Below are positions 49,661 through 58,588 of a stretch of 64,000 bases of DNA, one piece after another. Under the pieces are notes generated by a model. That model was not told where the DNA came from. It worked only from the letters and a program-made list of their open reading frames with translations, and did no database searches. The stretch spans positions 1-64,000 of the forward strand of contig NZ_QPKJ02000002.1 in the NCBI RefSeq assembly GCF_003344625.1, in the 5' to 3' direction. The stretch is from Solirubrobacter deserti. GTDB lineage: Bacteria > Actinomycetota > Thermoleophilia > Solirubrobacterales > Solirubrobacteraceae. Position numbers and translations under genes: made by a program. The stretch's first letter is position 1; each line of letters starts with the position of its first letter.

Positions 49661-51253
49661 GTGCTTCGCCGCCTTTCCCCGCTGTCGCTCTTCGTCTGGT
49701 CCGGCGTCCTCGTCGTGCTGGCGTGGGCGGTCATGCTGGTGGTCGAGCTCAACCGGGCCGCCGAGACGTCCAAGCAGGCGCTCGACACGGCGAAGGTGAA
49801 CGCCGTCTACGAGCAGGCGCAGGCGGCGCTGCGGGCGTCCAAGGCCGATGCGGTGCGTGAGGCGCTCGTTGCGGCGGCCGCGCTCGATCCCGCGGAACGT
49901 GCGCGCGTCGAGCGGATCCAGAAGCTGCACGCAGCGTATGAGGCGCAGCCCACCGCGGCGTTCGCGGGCTCCATCCAGCACGCGCTGGAAGCGGGCAGCG
50001 CGGCCGCCGGCGTGCGCGCGCACCAGCTGGGCATCCGCGCCTACGCCGGCGAGAAGCGCGTGGTGGACGGCGGGCGGCAGATCATCGTGCTCGCCTGCTT
50101 CGTGTTCGGCGCGCTGTGGTGGTTGCTGCGCCAGCACCGGCGCCGGCTCGAGGAGGCACGGCGGCAGGAGCTCAAGCGCCTGAGCGAGATGGCGTCGAGC
50201 GACCCGTTGACCGGGCTGCGCAACCACCGGGTCTTCCACGAGGACCTGGCGCGGGAGCTGCAGCGCGCGGGCCGGACGGGCTCGTCGCTCGCGCTCGTCC
50301 TGCTCGACCTGGACAACCTGAAGACGCTCAACGACACGCACGGCCACCAGGCGGGCGACCGCCGGATCCGCGAGCTCGCCGACGCGCTGCGCGAGACGCT
50401 GCGCGCGACGGACACCGCCTACCGCATCGGCGGTGACGAGTTCGCGGTCCTGCTCCCGGACGCGCACACGTGGGGCGCGCTGGAGTTCACGCAGCGGCTG
50501 CACCAGGCCTTCCCGGGCGCGACGGCGGGCATCGCTGCGACCACGACGCTGGTCGCGCGCGACGCGCTCATCCACGACGCCGACATGGCGCTGCTGACCG
50601 CCAAGCGCACCCATCAGCGCGCGCTCGTCTACACGCAGGAGCTGGACCCCGGCACGGTCACGCCCACGGTCGACGACCACCACACGCAGACGCTCGCGGC
50701 CGCGCTCGCGCACGCCGTCGACGCCAAGGACTCCTACACGCGCAGTCACTGCCAGACCGTGTCGCAGCTGAGCGCGCTGATCGCCGAGGCGCTCGGATTC
50801 GAGGGCGAGCGCCTCGCGCGGATGCGCCTCGCCGGCCTGCTGCACGACGTCGGCAAGATCGGCGTCCCCGACGCGATCCTCAACAAGCGCGCCGCGCTCA
50901 CCGAAGCCGAGTACGAGGTGATGAAGCAGCACGCCGTGCTGGGCGCCGAGATCGTCGAGTCCGCGGGCCTGCCCGAGCAGGCGCGCTGGGTCCGCCACCA
51001 CCACGAGCGCATCGACGGCCGCGGCTACCCGGACGGGCTGGCCGGCGAGGAGATCCCGCTCGAGTCGCGCATCATCCTCGTCGCCGACTCCTTCGAGGCG
51101 ATGACCTCCGACCGCCCGTACCGCCGCGCCCCCGGGCGCGAGTTCGCGCTGGCCGAGCTGCGCTGCCACGCGGGCGCGCAGTTCGACCCGGACGTCGTCG
51201 ACGCGCTCTGCCGCGTGCTCGACGACACGCGCGAACTAGCGCACGATCTCTGA
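49661..51253 (+). CDS. GGDEF and HD-GYP membrane signalling protein
   Basis: 530 residues. Two membrane helices (about 10-30 and 140-157) bracket an extracytoplasmic sensor of ~105 residues. GGDEF domain about 170-330 with intact GGDEF (257-261), preceded by LLDLDNLKTLNDTHGHQ. HD-GYP domain from about 345: LLHDVGKIGVP and HHERIDGRGYP are complete. It can in principle both make and degrade c-di-GMP. The inhibitory RxxD site is not apparent. Ends overlapping the converging protease-nuclease gene by 18 bp. Confidence 0.9.
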   Translation: MLRRLSPLSLFVWSGVLVVLAWAVMLVVELNRAAETSKQALDTAKVNAVYEQAQAALRASKADAVREALVAAAALDPAERARVERIQKLHAAYEAQPTAAFAGSIQHALEAGSAAAGVRAHQLGIRAYAGEKRVVDGGRQIIVLACFVFGALWWLLRQHRRRLEEARRQELKRLSEMASSDPLTGLRNHRVFHEDLARELQRAGRTGSSLALVLLDLDNLKTLNDTHGHQAGDRRIRELADALRETLRATDTAYRIGGDEFAVLLPDAHTWGALEFTQRLHQAFPGATAGIAATTTLVARDALIHDADMALLTAKRTHQRALVYTQELDPGTVTPTVDDHHTQTLAAALAHAVDAKDSYTRSHCQTVSQLSALIAEALGFEGERLARMRLAGLLHDVGKIGVPDAILNKRAALTEAEYEVMKQHAVLGAEIVESAGLPEQARWVRHHHERIDGRGYPDGLAGEEIPLESRIILVADSFEAMTSDRPYRRAPGREFALAELRCHAGAQFDPDVVDALCRVLDDTRELAHDL

Positions 51254-53113
51254 GCGCCCGCCGATCGGCCGCGCGGTGACGGCCTGGGCGGTGCCGCCCG
51301 GCGGCGGGGCCATCGTGTCGGCCGCGGTCAGCGGGCCGAAGTCCAGGCCGGTCAGGCCGCTCAGCTCGCGCACGACCACCTGGTAGAGGTTGAACGGCTC
51401 CAGGCCGAGCGACTCGAGCTTGCCCTCGAGGTCGTCCTGCGTGAGCACGTACGCCTTGGCCTTGAGCGCGCCGTCCTCGGCGTAGGCGATCAGCTTCCAG
51501 TACGAGCGGGGCACCAGCACGCCGCGGTACTCGAGGTCGTTGCGCTTGAAGATCGGCCCGCCGAGGACGGCCAGGCGCAGGTCGTCGACCGACACGTCCT
51601 CGTAGACGGCGTCCTCGAGCTGGCCCCAGATGCCGTGCTTGGCGGACTGGTTGAAGTCGTCGAGCTGGGGCGCGATGTTGGTGAAGAAGAACGAGTCGGC
51701 GTTGGCCCGCGTGGCCTCCTCGCGCGTGCCCCACAGCAGGTCGCGGCGGCGCGCGATGTGGCCGCGGTCCAGGCGATTGTGGCTGTAGAGGTCGTCGTCG
51801 ACCTGATGCTCGGCGCGGAACGCGGGGTCGCGCTTGAAGTCGATGCCGGTGCGCGAGAGCTGCTGGAGCGCGTTGCCGTCCACGTTCCACGCCACCCAGC
51901 GGCAGAAGCGCCGCGAGGCGCTCATCGCGAGCGAGAAGTGCGTGAGGTGGCGCACCGGGCCCTCGCCGCCCTCCTGCACGGGCGCGTAGTCCTTCTCCAC
52001 GTCCGCGGTGGCGACCGGCACCGGCACGGCATGCCCCGGGAGGAACGCGGCGTCGTAGCCGCTGCCGGACGCGTGCACGGTGAAGAAGCCGCGCACGTCC
52101 GGATCGCCCTTGGGCGCCTCCAGCGGCGAGATCTCGAGCTTGCCGAACACCGAAGACGCGTAGCAGGCGAGCGCGTGCTCGCCCGGGTCGCTGTCGGGCT
52201 CACCGGCGAAGTGCAGGCCGAGCATCATGTCCGTCGGCTTGCCGGCGTCGTCGAGCGCCATCCACGCCGAGCCCGAGTCGCCGCCCATCGAGATCTCGCC
52301 GCCGACCGCCGGCTGCTCCGGGTCCGGGCCGATCTCGAAGCCGCCGATCCGTTCCTCCACGCCCTCGCCGTAGGTCAGTCGCGTGATCGTGTGCAGCCGC
52401 GTGACGACGCCGTACGTCACGGCCGTCGTGCGGCCGGACTTGACGACACGGTCGCCGAGCTCCGGATCACCGAGCCGCCGCACGGGCACGCCGAGCTCGA
52501 GGATCGGCTCCTCGGCGCCGCGGCCCTCGATGCTCGCGATCGCGCAGTCGCCGGCGAGCCCGAGGAACGAGCGCACGAGCCGGCCGCAGCCGTTGTCGGC
52601 GACGCGGTTGTCGTCGAACGCGCCCGGCTGCACGATCCGCTGGCCGAGCTCGCCGCCGACGCCGTGCAGCACGTGCCAGTTCGACAGCATCCGCGTCTCG
52701 CCGGTCGCGGTCTCGCGCACGAGGCACGCGAGCGTCCCGGCGCTCACCCTCTCCGCGCCGATGCTGACGCCGGGCACGATCGGGTCCAGCCGCCGCTTGC
52801 GGTCCGTCTTCTCCTGTGCGCCCACCGCGACCGGGTTGGGCGTGTAGCGCCGCTCGACGACGTCCGTGGGAAAGCGGATCCCGTTGACGGTCAGCGTCTC
52901 CGGGATCGGCCGCGTCGTCGCGCCCTCCAGGCTCTGCGGCTCGAACTTGGTCGAGACCGTGAACTGCAGCGCCAGCTCGTCGGTCGGCCGGCCGTCGACC
53001 ACCTTGTAGCCGACGCCGACCGACGTGATGTTCGGGTCCTTGAGGTACTCGTCGGCGACGCGCTGCACCGCCGCCTCGATCGTCGCCCGGTCCTTGAGGT
53101 CGCGTTTGCGCAC
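51236..53113 (-). CDS. Trypsin-like protease and DNA/RNA non-specific nuclease fusion
   Basis: 625 residues, GTG start. No signal peptide. A chymotrypsin-fold part (about 115-330) has His147 (SNWHVLH), Asp189 (AGDCAIAS) and Ser280 (GGDSGSAW), a complete triad. A DUF-like N-part (about 1-100, PNITSVGVGYKVVDGR) precedes it. The C-terminal NUC domain (about 400-590) has the DRGHIARRRDL signature (His452) and TNIAPQ (Asn479), the metal- and catalytic-residue set of non-specific endonucleases. A cytoplasmic protein able to cut both polypeptide and nucleic acid is typical of conflict or cell-suicide effectors. Between an HD-GYP gene and the Thg1-like gene. Not in an obvious operon with a sensor. 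Confidence 0.88.
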   Translation of the reverse strand: MRKRDLKDRATIEAAVQRVADEYLKDPNITSVGVGYKVVDGRPTDELALQFTVSTKFEPQSLEGATTRPIPETLTVNGIRFPTDVVERRYTPNPVAVGAQEKTDRKRRLDPIVPGVSIGAERVSAGTLACLVRETATGETRMLSNWHVLHGVGGELGQRIVQPGAFDDNRVADNGCGRLVRSFLGLAGDCAIASIEGRGAEEPILELGVPVRRLGDPELGDRVVKSGRTTAVTYGVVTRLHTITRLTYGEGVEERIGGFEIGPDPEQPAVGGEISMGGDSGSAWMALDDAGKPTDMMLGLHFAGEPDSDPGEHALACYASSVFGKLEISPLEAPKGDPDVRGFFTVHASGSGYDAAFLPGHAVPVPVATADVEKDYAPVQEGGEGPVRHLTHFSLAMSASRRFCRWVAWNVDGNALQQLSRTGIDFKRDPAFRAEHQVDDDLYSHNRLDRGHIARRRDLLWGTREEATRANADSFFFTNIAPQLDDFNQSAKHGIWGQLEDAVYEDVSVDDLRLAVLGGPIFKRNDLEYRGVLVPRSYWKLIAYAEDGALKAKAYVLTQDDLEGKLESLGLEPFNLYQVVVRELSGLTGLDFGPLTAADTMAPPPGGTAQAVTARPIGGRSEIVR

Positions 53114-53124
53114 GCGGCGGGACC

Positions 53125-53754
53125 CTACGCCACGACCGGGTCAGAAGGTATGACCGAGTCGAGAAACGTGCCGGGCTGACAGTCGAGCGTCGGCGCCGGG
53201 CGCACGGTCCAGCCCGCCTCCTCGCGCCGGCACACCTGCCCGTGCAGGAACCGCGGATCGGCGGTGCGCACGTCCCCGCCGCGCTGCCCGAGCATCAGCC
53301 GCGCGTTGTTGCGCCCGTCCGCCTGGCGCCACAGCAGATAGTTGCGGACCTCGTCGCGGTCGGGGAGCGTGAACACGCGCGCGTCGAACGTGGCGGGTTC
53401 GCGGTCGCCGAAGCTGCGCGCGAAGTGCGCGGTGAGGATGGACGCCGACACCGACACGAGCTTCTGCACGCCGCCGCCGAACATCGCCTGTGTGCCCGGC
53501 CGGGCGAAGTCCGAGAGCACCAGCGAGATCTCGTCGGACTGCGCGAAGCCGATCACGGCGCCCGCCAGCTCCCGGCAGAGCTCGGCCATCCCGCGGCCCA
53601 TCGCGCCGATCAGGCGCGTCGAATACGGGAGCGGGAGCCCGGCCGTCCAGGTGCTGAACGCGCGGCCGTCGAGCCGCACGACCGTCCAGGTGCGCGACGG
53701 GAGCGCCGTGCGGTGCTCATGCTCGTACGCCTTCATGCGGTCGCGCAGCGTCAT
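53125..53754 (-). CDS. Thg1-like 3'-5' nucleotidyl polymerase
   Basis: 209 residues from ATG 53754. TWTVVRLDGRAFSTWTAGL (Asp29) and AQSDEISLVL (Asp74, Glu75) are the two metal-binding blocks of tRNAHis guanylyltransferase; YSTRLIGAMGRGMAELC, ATFDARVFTLPDRDEV and LLWRQADGRNNA also match. Bacterial members are Thg1-like proteins that add nucleotides 3'-5' to repair tRNA 5' ends rather than adding G-1. Its start lies within the DUF418 gene (38-bp overlap), giving tight coupling. It is 12 bp before the start of the nuclease gene. Confidence 0.9.
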   Translation of the reverse strand: MTLRDRMKAYEHEHRTALPSRTWTVVRLDGRAFSTWTAGLPLPYSTRLIGAMGRGMAELCRELAGAVIGFAQSDEISLVLSDFARPGTQAMFGGGVQKLVSVSASILTAHFARSFGDREPATFDARVFTLPDRDEVRNYLLWRQADGRNNARLMLGQRGGDVRTADPRFLHGQVCRREEAGWTVRPAPTLDCQPGTFLDSVIPSDPVVA

Positions 53755-54853
53755 GCTCACGACCATAGGTCGCCCGGCGCACCAGCGTCTCGAACGGGCC
53801 GCGCCGGCCGGCGCGCGTGAGCCGGACGCAGAGCGCGACGGTGGCGAGCCAGGTGAGCGTCGCGAGCAGTGCGGTGGCGGCGACCGACAGCTCGCTCGCG
53901 AGGCCGAGCAGGAACGGCGTGAACACAAGCGCCCACACCACCGACTGCGCGAGGTAGGCGGTGAGCGAACGCTGGCCCGTGGCCGCGAGCGCGCCGATCA
54001 CCGGGCCGCGCCGCACGCGCGTCGCGAGCAGCGCGATGGCCGCGGCGTAGCCCGCGCCGGCGAGCGTCCCGGTGAGCGTGTGCAGCGCCGCGATGAGGCC
54101 GTAGTCGCCCGCGGACGGAACTGGCTCGAACCCGGCGAGGACGAGCGCCAGCGGCTGCGCGCCGAGGACACCCGCGGCGATTCCGACCAGCGCGACGACC
54201 CAGAGCGCGCGCGGCGGCCGCTCGAGCCACCGCCGGCGGCCGGCCCACAGGCCGATCAGGAACGGGCACGCGAACCCGATCGGGCCGAGGAACATGATCA
54301 CCAGCTGGGCGGGGAGGCGCTCGACGAGCAGCGTCGGGACGTCGGGCGGGAGCTCGGCGGCCGACGGTCCCTCCAGCGCGGACTCGAGCGCGCCGCCGGC
54401 CGGCAGCGCCGTGAGCACGAAGAAGACCGCCGCCCACAGCAGCAGCCAGCGGTCGCGCCAGAACACGACCCACGCGCCGAACGCCAGCAGCATTCCGTAG
54501 GCCGCGACGATGTCGCCGATGTAGAGCAGGATTGCGTGCGCGAAGCCGATCGCGATCAGCGTCAGCGCGCGCCGGAACAGCACGTTGCGCGCGCGCAGCG
54601 GGTGGCGCCGCACGACCTGCGCGACGCCGTAGCCGAACAGCAGCCCGAACAGCGGGAACGCGCGCCCGTCCACGAACGTCGCGATGACCCACGTGACCGC
54701 CTCGTCGACCGGGCTCTTGCGCACCGGGTAGCCGCCGAGTACGCGCGGCGCGTCGAGGAAGTGGTGCGCGTTCGCGAGCGCGATGCACCACAGCATCAGC
54801 CCGCGCGCGAGGTCGGGGCCGAGCGCGCGGTCTTCGAGGGCGGTCGCGGGCAC
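53717..54853 (-). CDS. DUF418-family membrane protein
   Basis: 378 residues from GTG 54853. About ten helices; DRALGPDLARGLMLWCIALAN and GRAFPLFGLLFGYGV plus RRALTLIAIGFAHAILLYIGDIV and C-terminal GQRSLTAYLAQSV are the family blocks. Acyltransferase-3-like topology; function unknown. The stop overlaps the Thg1-like start, and the preceding PNPOx stop is 47 bp upstream, so the genes are in one operon. Confidence 0.85.
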   Translation of the reverse strand: MPATALEDRALGPDLARGLMLWCIALANAHHFLDAPRVLGGYPVRKSPVDEAVTWVIATFVDGRAFPLFGLLFGYGVAQVVRRHPLRARNVLFRRALTLIAIGFAHAILLYIGDIVAAYGMLLAFGAWVVFWRDRWLLLWAAVFFVLTALPAGGALESALEGPSAAELPPDVPTLLVERLPAQLVIMFLGPIGFACPFLIGLWAGRRRWLERPPRALWVVALVGIAAGVLGAQPLALVLAGFEPVPSAGDYGLIAALHTLTGTLAGAGYAAAIALLATRVRRGPVIGALAATGQRSLTAYLAQSVVWALVFTPFLLGLASELSVAATALLATLTWLATVALCVRLTRAGRRGPFETLVRRATYGREHDAARPHEGVRA

Positions 54854-54900
54854 GGCGGCCAGGGAAGCACGCGCCCCGGCCGCCGCACCCCGACCGAGGT

Positions 54901-55752
54901 CTATGCCGCGCCGACCGGAGGATTGCGCGCGGGGCGCTCGAGCCGCCAGCGCAGCGGCGCCGCATGCTCGAGCCGGACCACGGCGGCGACCGTCAGCCGG
55001 ACGGTTCGCGCCCGCTCCCACAGGATCTCGGCGTGCCCGCTCACGTACAGCGTCGTCCCGTCCTCCGGATCGACGACGGTCAGGCCGCAGGCGCCGTCGG
55101 CCGCGATGTTGCCGAGCGTGTTGAACATGCGGTTGCCCTGATAGTCGGGCCAACTGACCGTGCGCTCGTCATCCACCGCCAGGAAGCCGGGGCGGCCGCC
55201 CCGGTGGGAGACGTCGAACCCGTCCGGGCCGCGCGTGGCCACGAACGCCGTATCCGCGGCCGCGAGCCGCGCGGTGGCGCGCGCGTCGAGCGCGGTGCTC
55301 GCGGCCCGGGCCGGCGCCGCGTTGGGCACGATCGCCTCGACCTCGCGCGTGGCGATGTACTTCGGGCAGTTCGAGTAGACCTGCTCGAGCCGGATCGTCG
55401 TCCCGTCGGCGCTGCTCGAAGCCTCGCCGTTGAGGCGCATCCGGCGCCGCGTGCTCGGCTCCAGCGCCAGCCCGCCGACCGGTCCGTCCAGCGCCCCGGC
55501 GAGCGGGTCGCCGGCGAGCGGCGTCGCGGCCACGTGGACGACGTCCGGCGTGGGCGAGGTGACGAAACCCGGCGCGCCGTAGAGCAGGCTCGCCCACACG
55601 CGCCCGCCGGCGTCCTCGGCGCCCAGCGCGATCCACGGCTGGGCGGACAGGAACGTGCGCGCGACCTCCGGCATCGCCGGCTCGGCGCCGAAGGGCCGGT
55701 CGATCACCCCGGCGCGCGCCTGGACGGCGAGCTCCCCGGCGTGGTAGCCCAC
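54901..55752 (-). CDS. Pyridoxamine 5'-phosphate oxidase-family protein
   Basis: 283 residues, GTG start at 55752, 3 bp after the VOC stop. Two half-barrels: ALGAEDAGGRVWASLLYGAPGF (N-half) and AFVATRGPDGFDVSHRGGRPGFL then DERTVSWPDYQGNRMFNTLGNI (C-half), typical of FMN-binding split-barrel proteins of the PNPOx-like/DUF2470-like group, with QVYSNCPKYIA as a further mark. Flavin reductase or haem/F420-type role unclear. In the VOC-PNPOx-DUF418-Thg1 operon. Confidence 0.85.
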   Translation of the reverse strand: MGYHAGELAVQARAGVIDRPFGAEPAMPEVARTFLSAQPWIALGAEDAGGRVWASLLYGAPGFVTSPTPDVVHVAATPLAGDPLAGALDGPVGGLALEPSTRRRMRLNGEASSSADGTTIRLEQVYSNCPKYIATREVEAIVPNAAPARAASTALDARATARLAAADTAFVATRGPDGFDVSHRGGRPGFLAVDDERTVSWPDYQGNRMFNTLGNIAADGACGLTVVDPEDGTTLYVSGHAEILWERARTVRLTVAAVVRLEHAAPLRWRLERPARNPPVGAA

Positions 55753-55755
55753 GGC

Positions 55756-56199
55756 CTAGAAGAAGCCGCAGGTCGGCGCTTCGCCGGCCGGCGCTTCGCC
55801 GTGCACGCCGGCGCCGGTGAAGACCTCCAGGCGGATCCCGTCGGGGTCCTCGAAGAAGATGCCGCCGCTGGACGCGCCCTCGGCGTGCGGGACGATCCCG
55901 TCGTGGTAGAGGTGCAGCCCGGCCTCGCGCACCCGCGCCTCGACGGCCTGCACGTCCTCGACCGAGTCGACCTGGAAGGACAGATGGTGCAGCCCGGGCG
56001 CGGCCGCCGAGAACTCGCCCGCCGACTGCTGCCAGAGCGTGACGATCAGCCGCGCGTCGTCGCCGAGGAAGGCGTACCCGTCGCCGCGCCCGCGTTCGGT
56101 CCAGCCGAACACGCGGCGGTAGAAGCCGACGCTGCGGTCGAGGTCGGTGACGTTGAGGCCGACGTGGCCGGTGGCGAACGTGGTGGCGAGAGCGGTCAT
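55756..56199 (-). CDS. VOC-family (glyoxalase-like) protein
   Basis: 147 residues from ATG 56199. HVGLNVTDLDRSVGFYRRVFGW and HHLSFQVDSVEDV with IFFEDPDGIRLEVF cover the whole VOC fold. The C-terminal extension GEAPAGEAPTCGFF is unusual. First gene of the operon that ends with Thg1; possible detoxification enzyme. Confidence 0.88.
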   Translation of the reverse strand: MTALATTFATGHVGLNVTDLDRSVGFYRRVFGWTERGRGDGYAFLGDDARLIVTLWQQSAGEFSAAAPGLHHLSFQVDSVEDVQAVEARVREAGLHLYHDGIVPHAEGASSGGIFFEDPDGIRLEVFTGAGVHGEAPAGEAPTCGFF

Positions 56200-56214
56200 G
56201 CTCACCACCATACA

Positions 56215-56245
56215 CGAATTAACCGGTATCACCCGAATTAACGGT
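56215..56245. promoter_or_regulatory. Direct repeat upstream of the VOC operon
   Basis: CGAATTAACCGGT (56215-56227) and CGAATTAACGGT (56234-56245) are 19 bp apart, 16-46 bp before the VOC start, in otherwise GC-rich DNA. The second copy overlaps the stop codon of the CGNR gene. Position and spacing (about two helical turns) suit a regulator site, probably for the CGNR protein upstream. Confidence 0.6.
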
Positions 56246-56756
56246 GACGAACGCGCCCGTGGCGCATCGCCTTGTCCCGGTTGCCGCACGCCGCCATCGA
56301 GCACCAGCGGCGGGTGCCCGGGCGCGAGGTGTCGAGGAACCACAGCACGCACTCGTCGTTCGCGCAGGGCCGCACGCGGCTCCCGTGCGACTCGAGCAGC
56401 CCGACCAGCTGCGCCGCGCACGCCCACGGCACGCGCCACTCCGGCGCGGCGTCGACGGCGCGCTCGACCGCGCCGCCCGCGCGCAGCACCGGCCGCTCGC
56501 CACCGCGCGCGAGCACCGCGTTCACGCCGGCGACCGCGCCCCGGTCGAGCAGCAGCGCGCGCAGCGCCTCGCGCGTCTCGCGCAGCGGGCCGGCGTCGGC
56601 CGGCGCGTCCGTGAAGCCGTGGCCGTCGAGCCAGAGCCGCGTGCCGGCCTCTTCGGCCAGCAGGTCGCGCAGGCCGTCGCCGGTCATCCAGGTCGTGTTG
56701 AGCAGGTCGAGCGGAAGCGGTTCGCCGGTCAGCGGGCGCGGATCTTCAGTGGCCAC
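56238..56756 (-). CDS. CGNR zinc-finger (ABATE) regulator
   Basis: 172 residues. N-terminal ABATE domain (LPLDLLNTTWMTGDG, REALRALLLDRGAVAGVNAVL) and the C-terminal CGNR zinc finger: CANDECVLWFLDTSRPGTRRWCSMAACGNRDKA-type end, with the Cys set C, C, C, C and the CGNR box. Stress-inducible regulator class. Ends 38 bp before the VOC start, and a direct repeat lies in that gap, so it likely controls the following operon. Confidence 0.9.
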   Translation of the reverse strand: MATEDPRPLTGEPLPLDLLNTTWMTGDGLRDLLAEEAGTRLWLDGHGFTDAPADAGPLRETREALRALLLDRGAVAGVNAVLARGGERPVLRAGGAVERAVDAAPEWRVPWACAAQLVGLLESHGSRVRPCANDECVLWFLDTSRPGTRRWCSMAACGNRDKAMRHGRVRHR

Positions 56757-56765
56757 CTCACCAGC

Positions 56766-57635
56766 TTAGGCACTGACACCGGTGATCGAGTCGAGTTCGG
56801 CGAGGTCGGCGTCAGAGAGGACGAGCCCGGCGCCGGCGACGTTCTCGCGCAGGTGGGCGACCGACGCCGTCCCGGGGATCAGCAGGACGTTCGGCGACCG
56901 CCGCAGCAGCCACGCGAGGGCGACCGCCCGCGGCGTCGCGTCCAGGCGGGCGGCGACCGCGGCCAGCGTCTCGGACTGCAGCGGGGTGAAGCCGCCGAGC
57001 GGGAAGAAGGGGACGTACGCGAGCCCCTGCCCGGCGAGCGCGTCGATCAGGTCGTCGTCGTGACGGTAGGCGAGGTTGTAGCGGTTCTGCACGCACACGA
57101 TCGGCGCGATCGACTGCGCCTCGGCGACCTGCTCGGGCGTCGCGTTGCTCACGCCGAGGTGCCGGATCAGGCCCTGCTGCTGGAGCTCCGCCAGCGTCTC
57201 GAACGCCCGCGCGAGCGACCCCGGCTGCGGCCCGGACGCGTCGCCGAGCCGGAGGTTGACGACGTCGAGGACGTCGAGGCCGAGGTGCGCGAGGTTGGCC
57301 TCGACGGCCGCGCGCAGCTGCGCCGGCTCGCGGGCGGGCGGCCAGCCGCCCTGCGCGTCGCGGTGCGCGCCGACCTTGGTCACGATGTGCAGCGCGTCGG
57401 GGTAGGGCGAGAGCGCCTCGCGGATGAGCCGGTTGGTGAGCTCGGGCCCGTACGCGTCCGCGGTGTCGATGTGGGTGATGCCGAGCGCGACCGCCTCGCG
57501 CAGCACGGCGATCGCCTCCTCCCGGTCGGCCGGCGGGCCCATCACGCCCGGCCCGGCCAGCTGCATCGCGCCGTACCCGAAGCGCGTGACCGTCAGATCG
57601 CCCATGGTCCAGGTGCCGCCTGCAAGGTTCGTCAT
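56766..57635 (-). CDS. Aldo/keto reductase
   Basis: 289 residues. FGYGAMQLAG, THIDTADAYG (catalytic Asp/Tyr), TKVGA (Lys), LDVLDVVNLRLGD (where the usual His is replaced), and LIPGTASVAHLRENV (NADP binding) are in order; TIM-barrel AKR of the oxidoreductase-13-like group. Reduces a carbonyl with NADPH. Divergent from the XRE regulator 102 bp away, a frequent regulator-target pair in actinobacteria. Confidence 0.9.
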   Translation of the reverse strand: MTNLAGGTWTMGDLTVTRFGYGAMQLAGPGVMGPPADREEAIAVLREAVALGITHIDTADAYGPELTNRLIREALSPYPDALHIVTKVGAHRDAQGGWPPAREPAQLRAAVEANLAHLGLDVLDVVNLRLGDASGPQPGSLARAFETLAELQQQGLIRHLGVSNATPEQVAEAQSIAPIVCVQNRYNLAYRHDDDLIDALAGQGLAYVPFFPLGGFTPLQSETLAAVAARLDATPRAVALAWLLRRSPNVLLIPGTASVAHLRENVAGAGLVLSDADLAELDSITGVSA

Positions 57636-57736
57636 GCCCGCACCGTGGGCCGCCCGCGGCCGGCCCTCAAGGACCGTGCGCAGGGTGGGAGTGACAGGGT
57701 CACCGACGGCGGCCCGGCGCCCTCTACGCTCGGGGG

Positions 57737-58588
57737 ATGGACGACGGCAACCGGCTCGGCGAGTACCTGCGAGCGCGCCGGCAGGTGGTGCAACCCGAGG
57801 TCGTCGGCCTGCCGGCCGGCGGGCGGCGGCGCGTGCCTGGGCTGCGTCGCGAAGAGGTGGCGCTGCTCGCCGGAGTCAGCGCGAACTACTACCTGCGGCT
57901 CGAGCAGGGCCGCGATCGCAACCCGTCGCCGCCGGTGCTGGACTCGCTGGCCCGCGTGCTACAGCTCGACGACACGGCCACGGCCTACCTGCACCGGCTG
58001 GCCCGGCCGCAGCCGCGACGCCGGCGTCCGCCGTCGCCCGAGGCGGTCCCCCCCGCGACGCTCCAGCTGCTCGAGACGATCGGGCTGCCCGCGTTCGTCG
58101 CCGGTCGCTGCCTCGACGTGCTCGCCGTCAACGCGCTCGTGACCGCGCTGATCCCGACCGTCCGGGTGGGGGAGAACCGGCTGCGGTCGATCTTCCTCGA
58201 TCCCGCCGACCAGGCGTTGCATCCCGACTGGACGCGCTGGACGGATGACTGCGTCGCCGCGCTGCGTGACCGGTTCGTCGACGATCCCCGTGCCGCCGAG
58301 CTCGTCGATGAGCTCTCGAGTGCCAGCGAGGCCTTCCGCGCGGCGTGGGCGCGTCACGACGTGCGCCCGCCGCGCAGCGAGCCCGTCCGCATCGACCATC
58401 CGCGGGTCGGCGAGCTCACCCTCGGCGTCTCCAAGCTGGAGATCGACGGCGCCGACGGCCTGACGCTCGTGGTCTTCCACCCCGAGCCGGGCTCGCAGAG
58501 CGCCGCGCGGCTCGGGCGGCTCGCGGGAGCACGACCGCCCGAGCGCGCGCGGCGCCGGCGTACGGCTAGATCAGCACTTCGCAGTTGA
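57737..58588 (+). CDS. XRE-family regulator with MmyB-type ligand domain
   Basis: 283 residues. [34 protein letters not shown] with [17 protein letters not shown]; the rest is the MmyB-like ligand-binding domain ([41 protein letters not shown]). Likely represses the divergent aldo/keto reductase; ligand unknown (fatty-acid-like in MmyB relatives). 3' end overlaps the RTX gene by 23 bp. Confidence 0.9.
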   Translation: MDDGNRLGEYLRARRQVVQPEVVGLPAGGRRRVPGLRREEVALLAGVSANYYLRLEQGRDRNPSPPVLDSLARVLQLDDTATAYLHRLARPQPRRRRPPSPEAVPPATLQLLETIGLPAFVAGRCLDVLAVNALVTALIPTVRVGENRLRSIFLDPADQALHPDWTRWTDDCVAALRDRFVDDPRAAELVDELSSASEAFRAAWARHDVRPPRSEPVRIDHPRVGELTLGVSKLEIDGADGLTLVVFHPEPGSQSAARLGRLAGARPPERARRRRTARSALRS

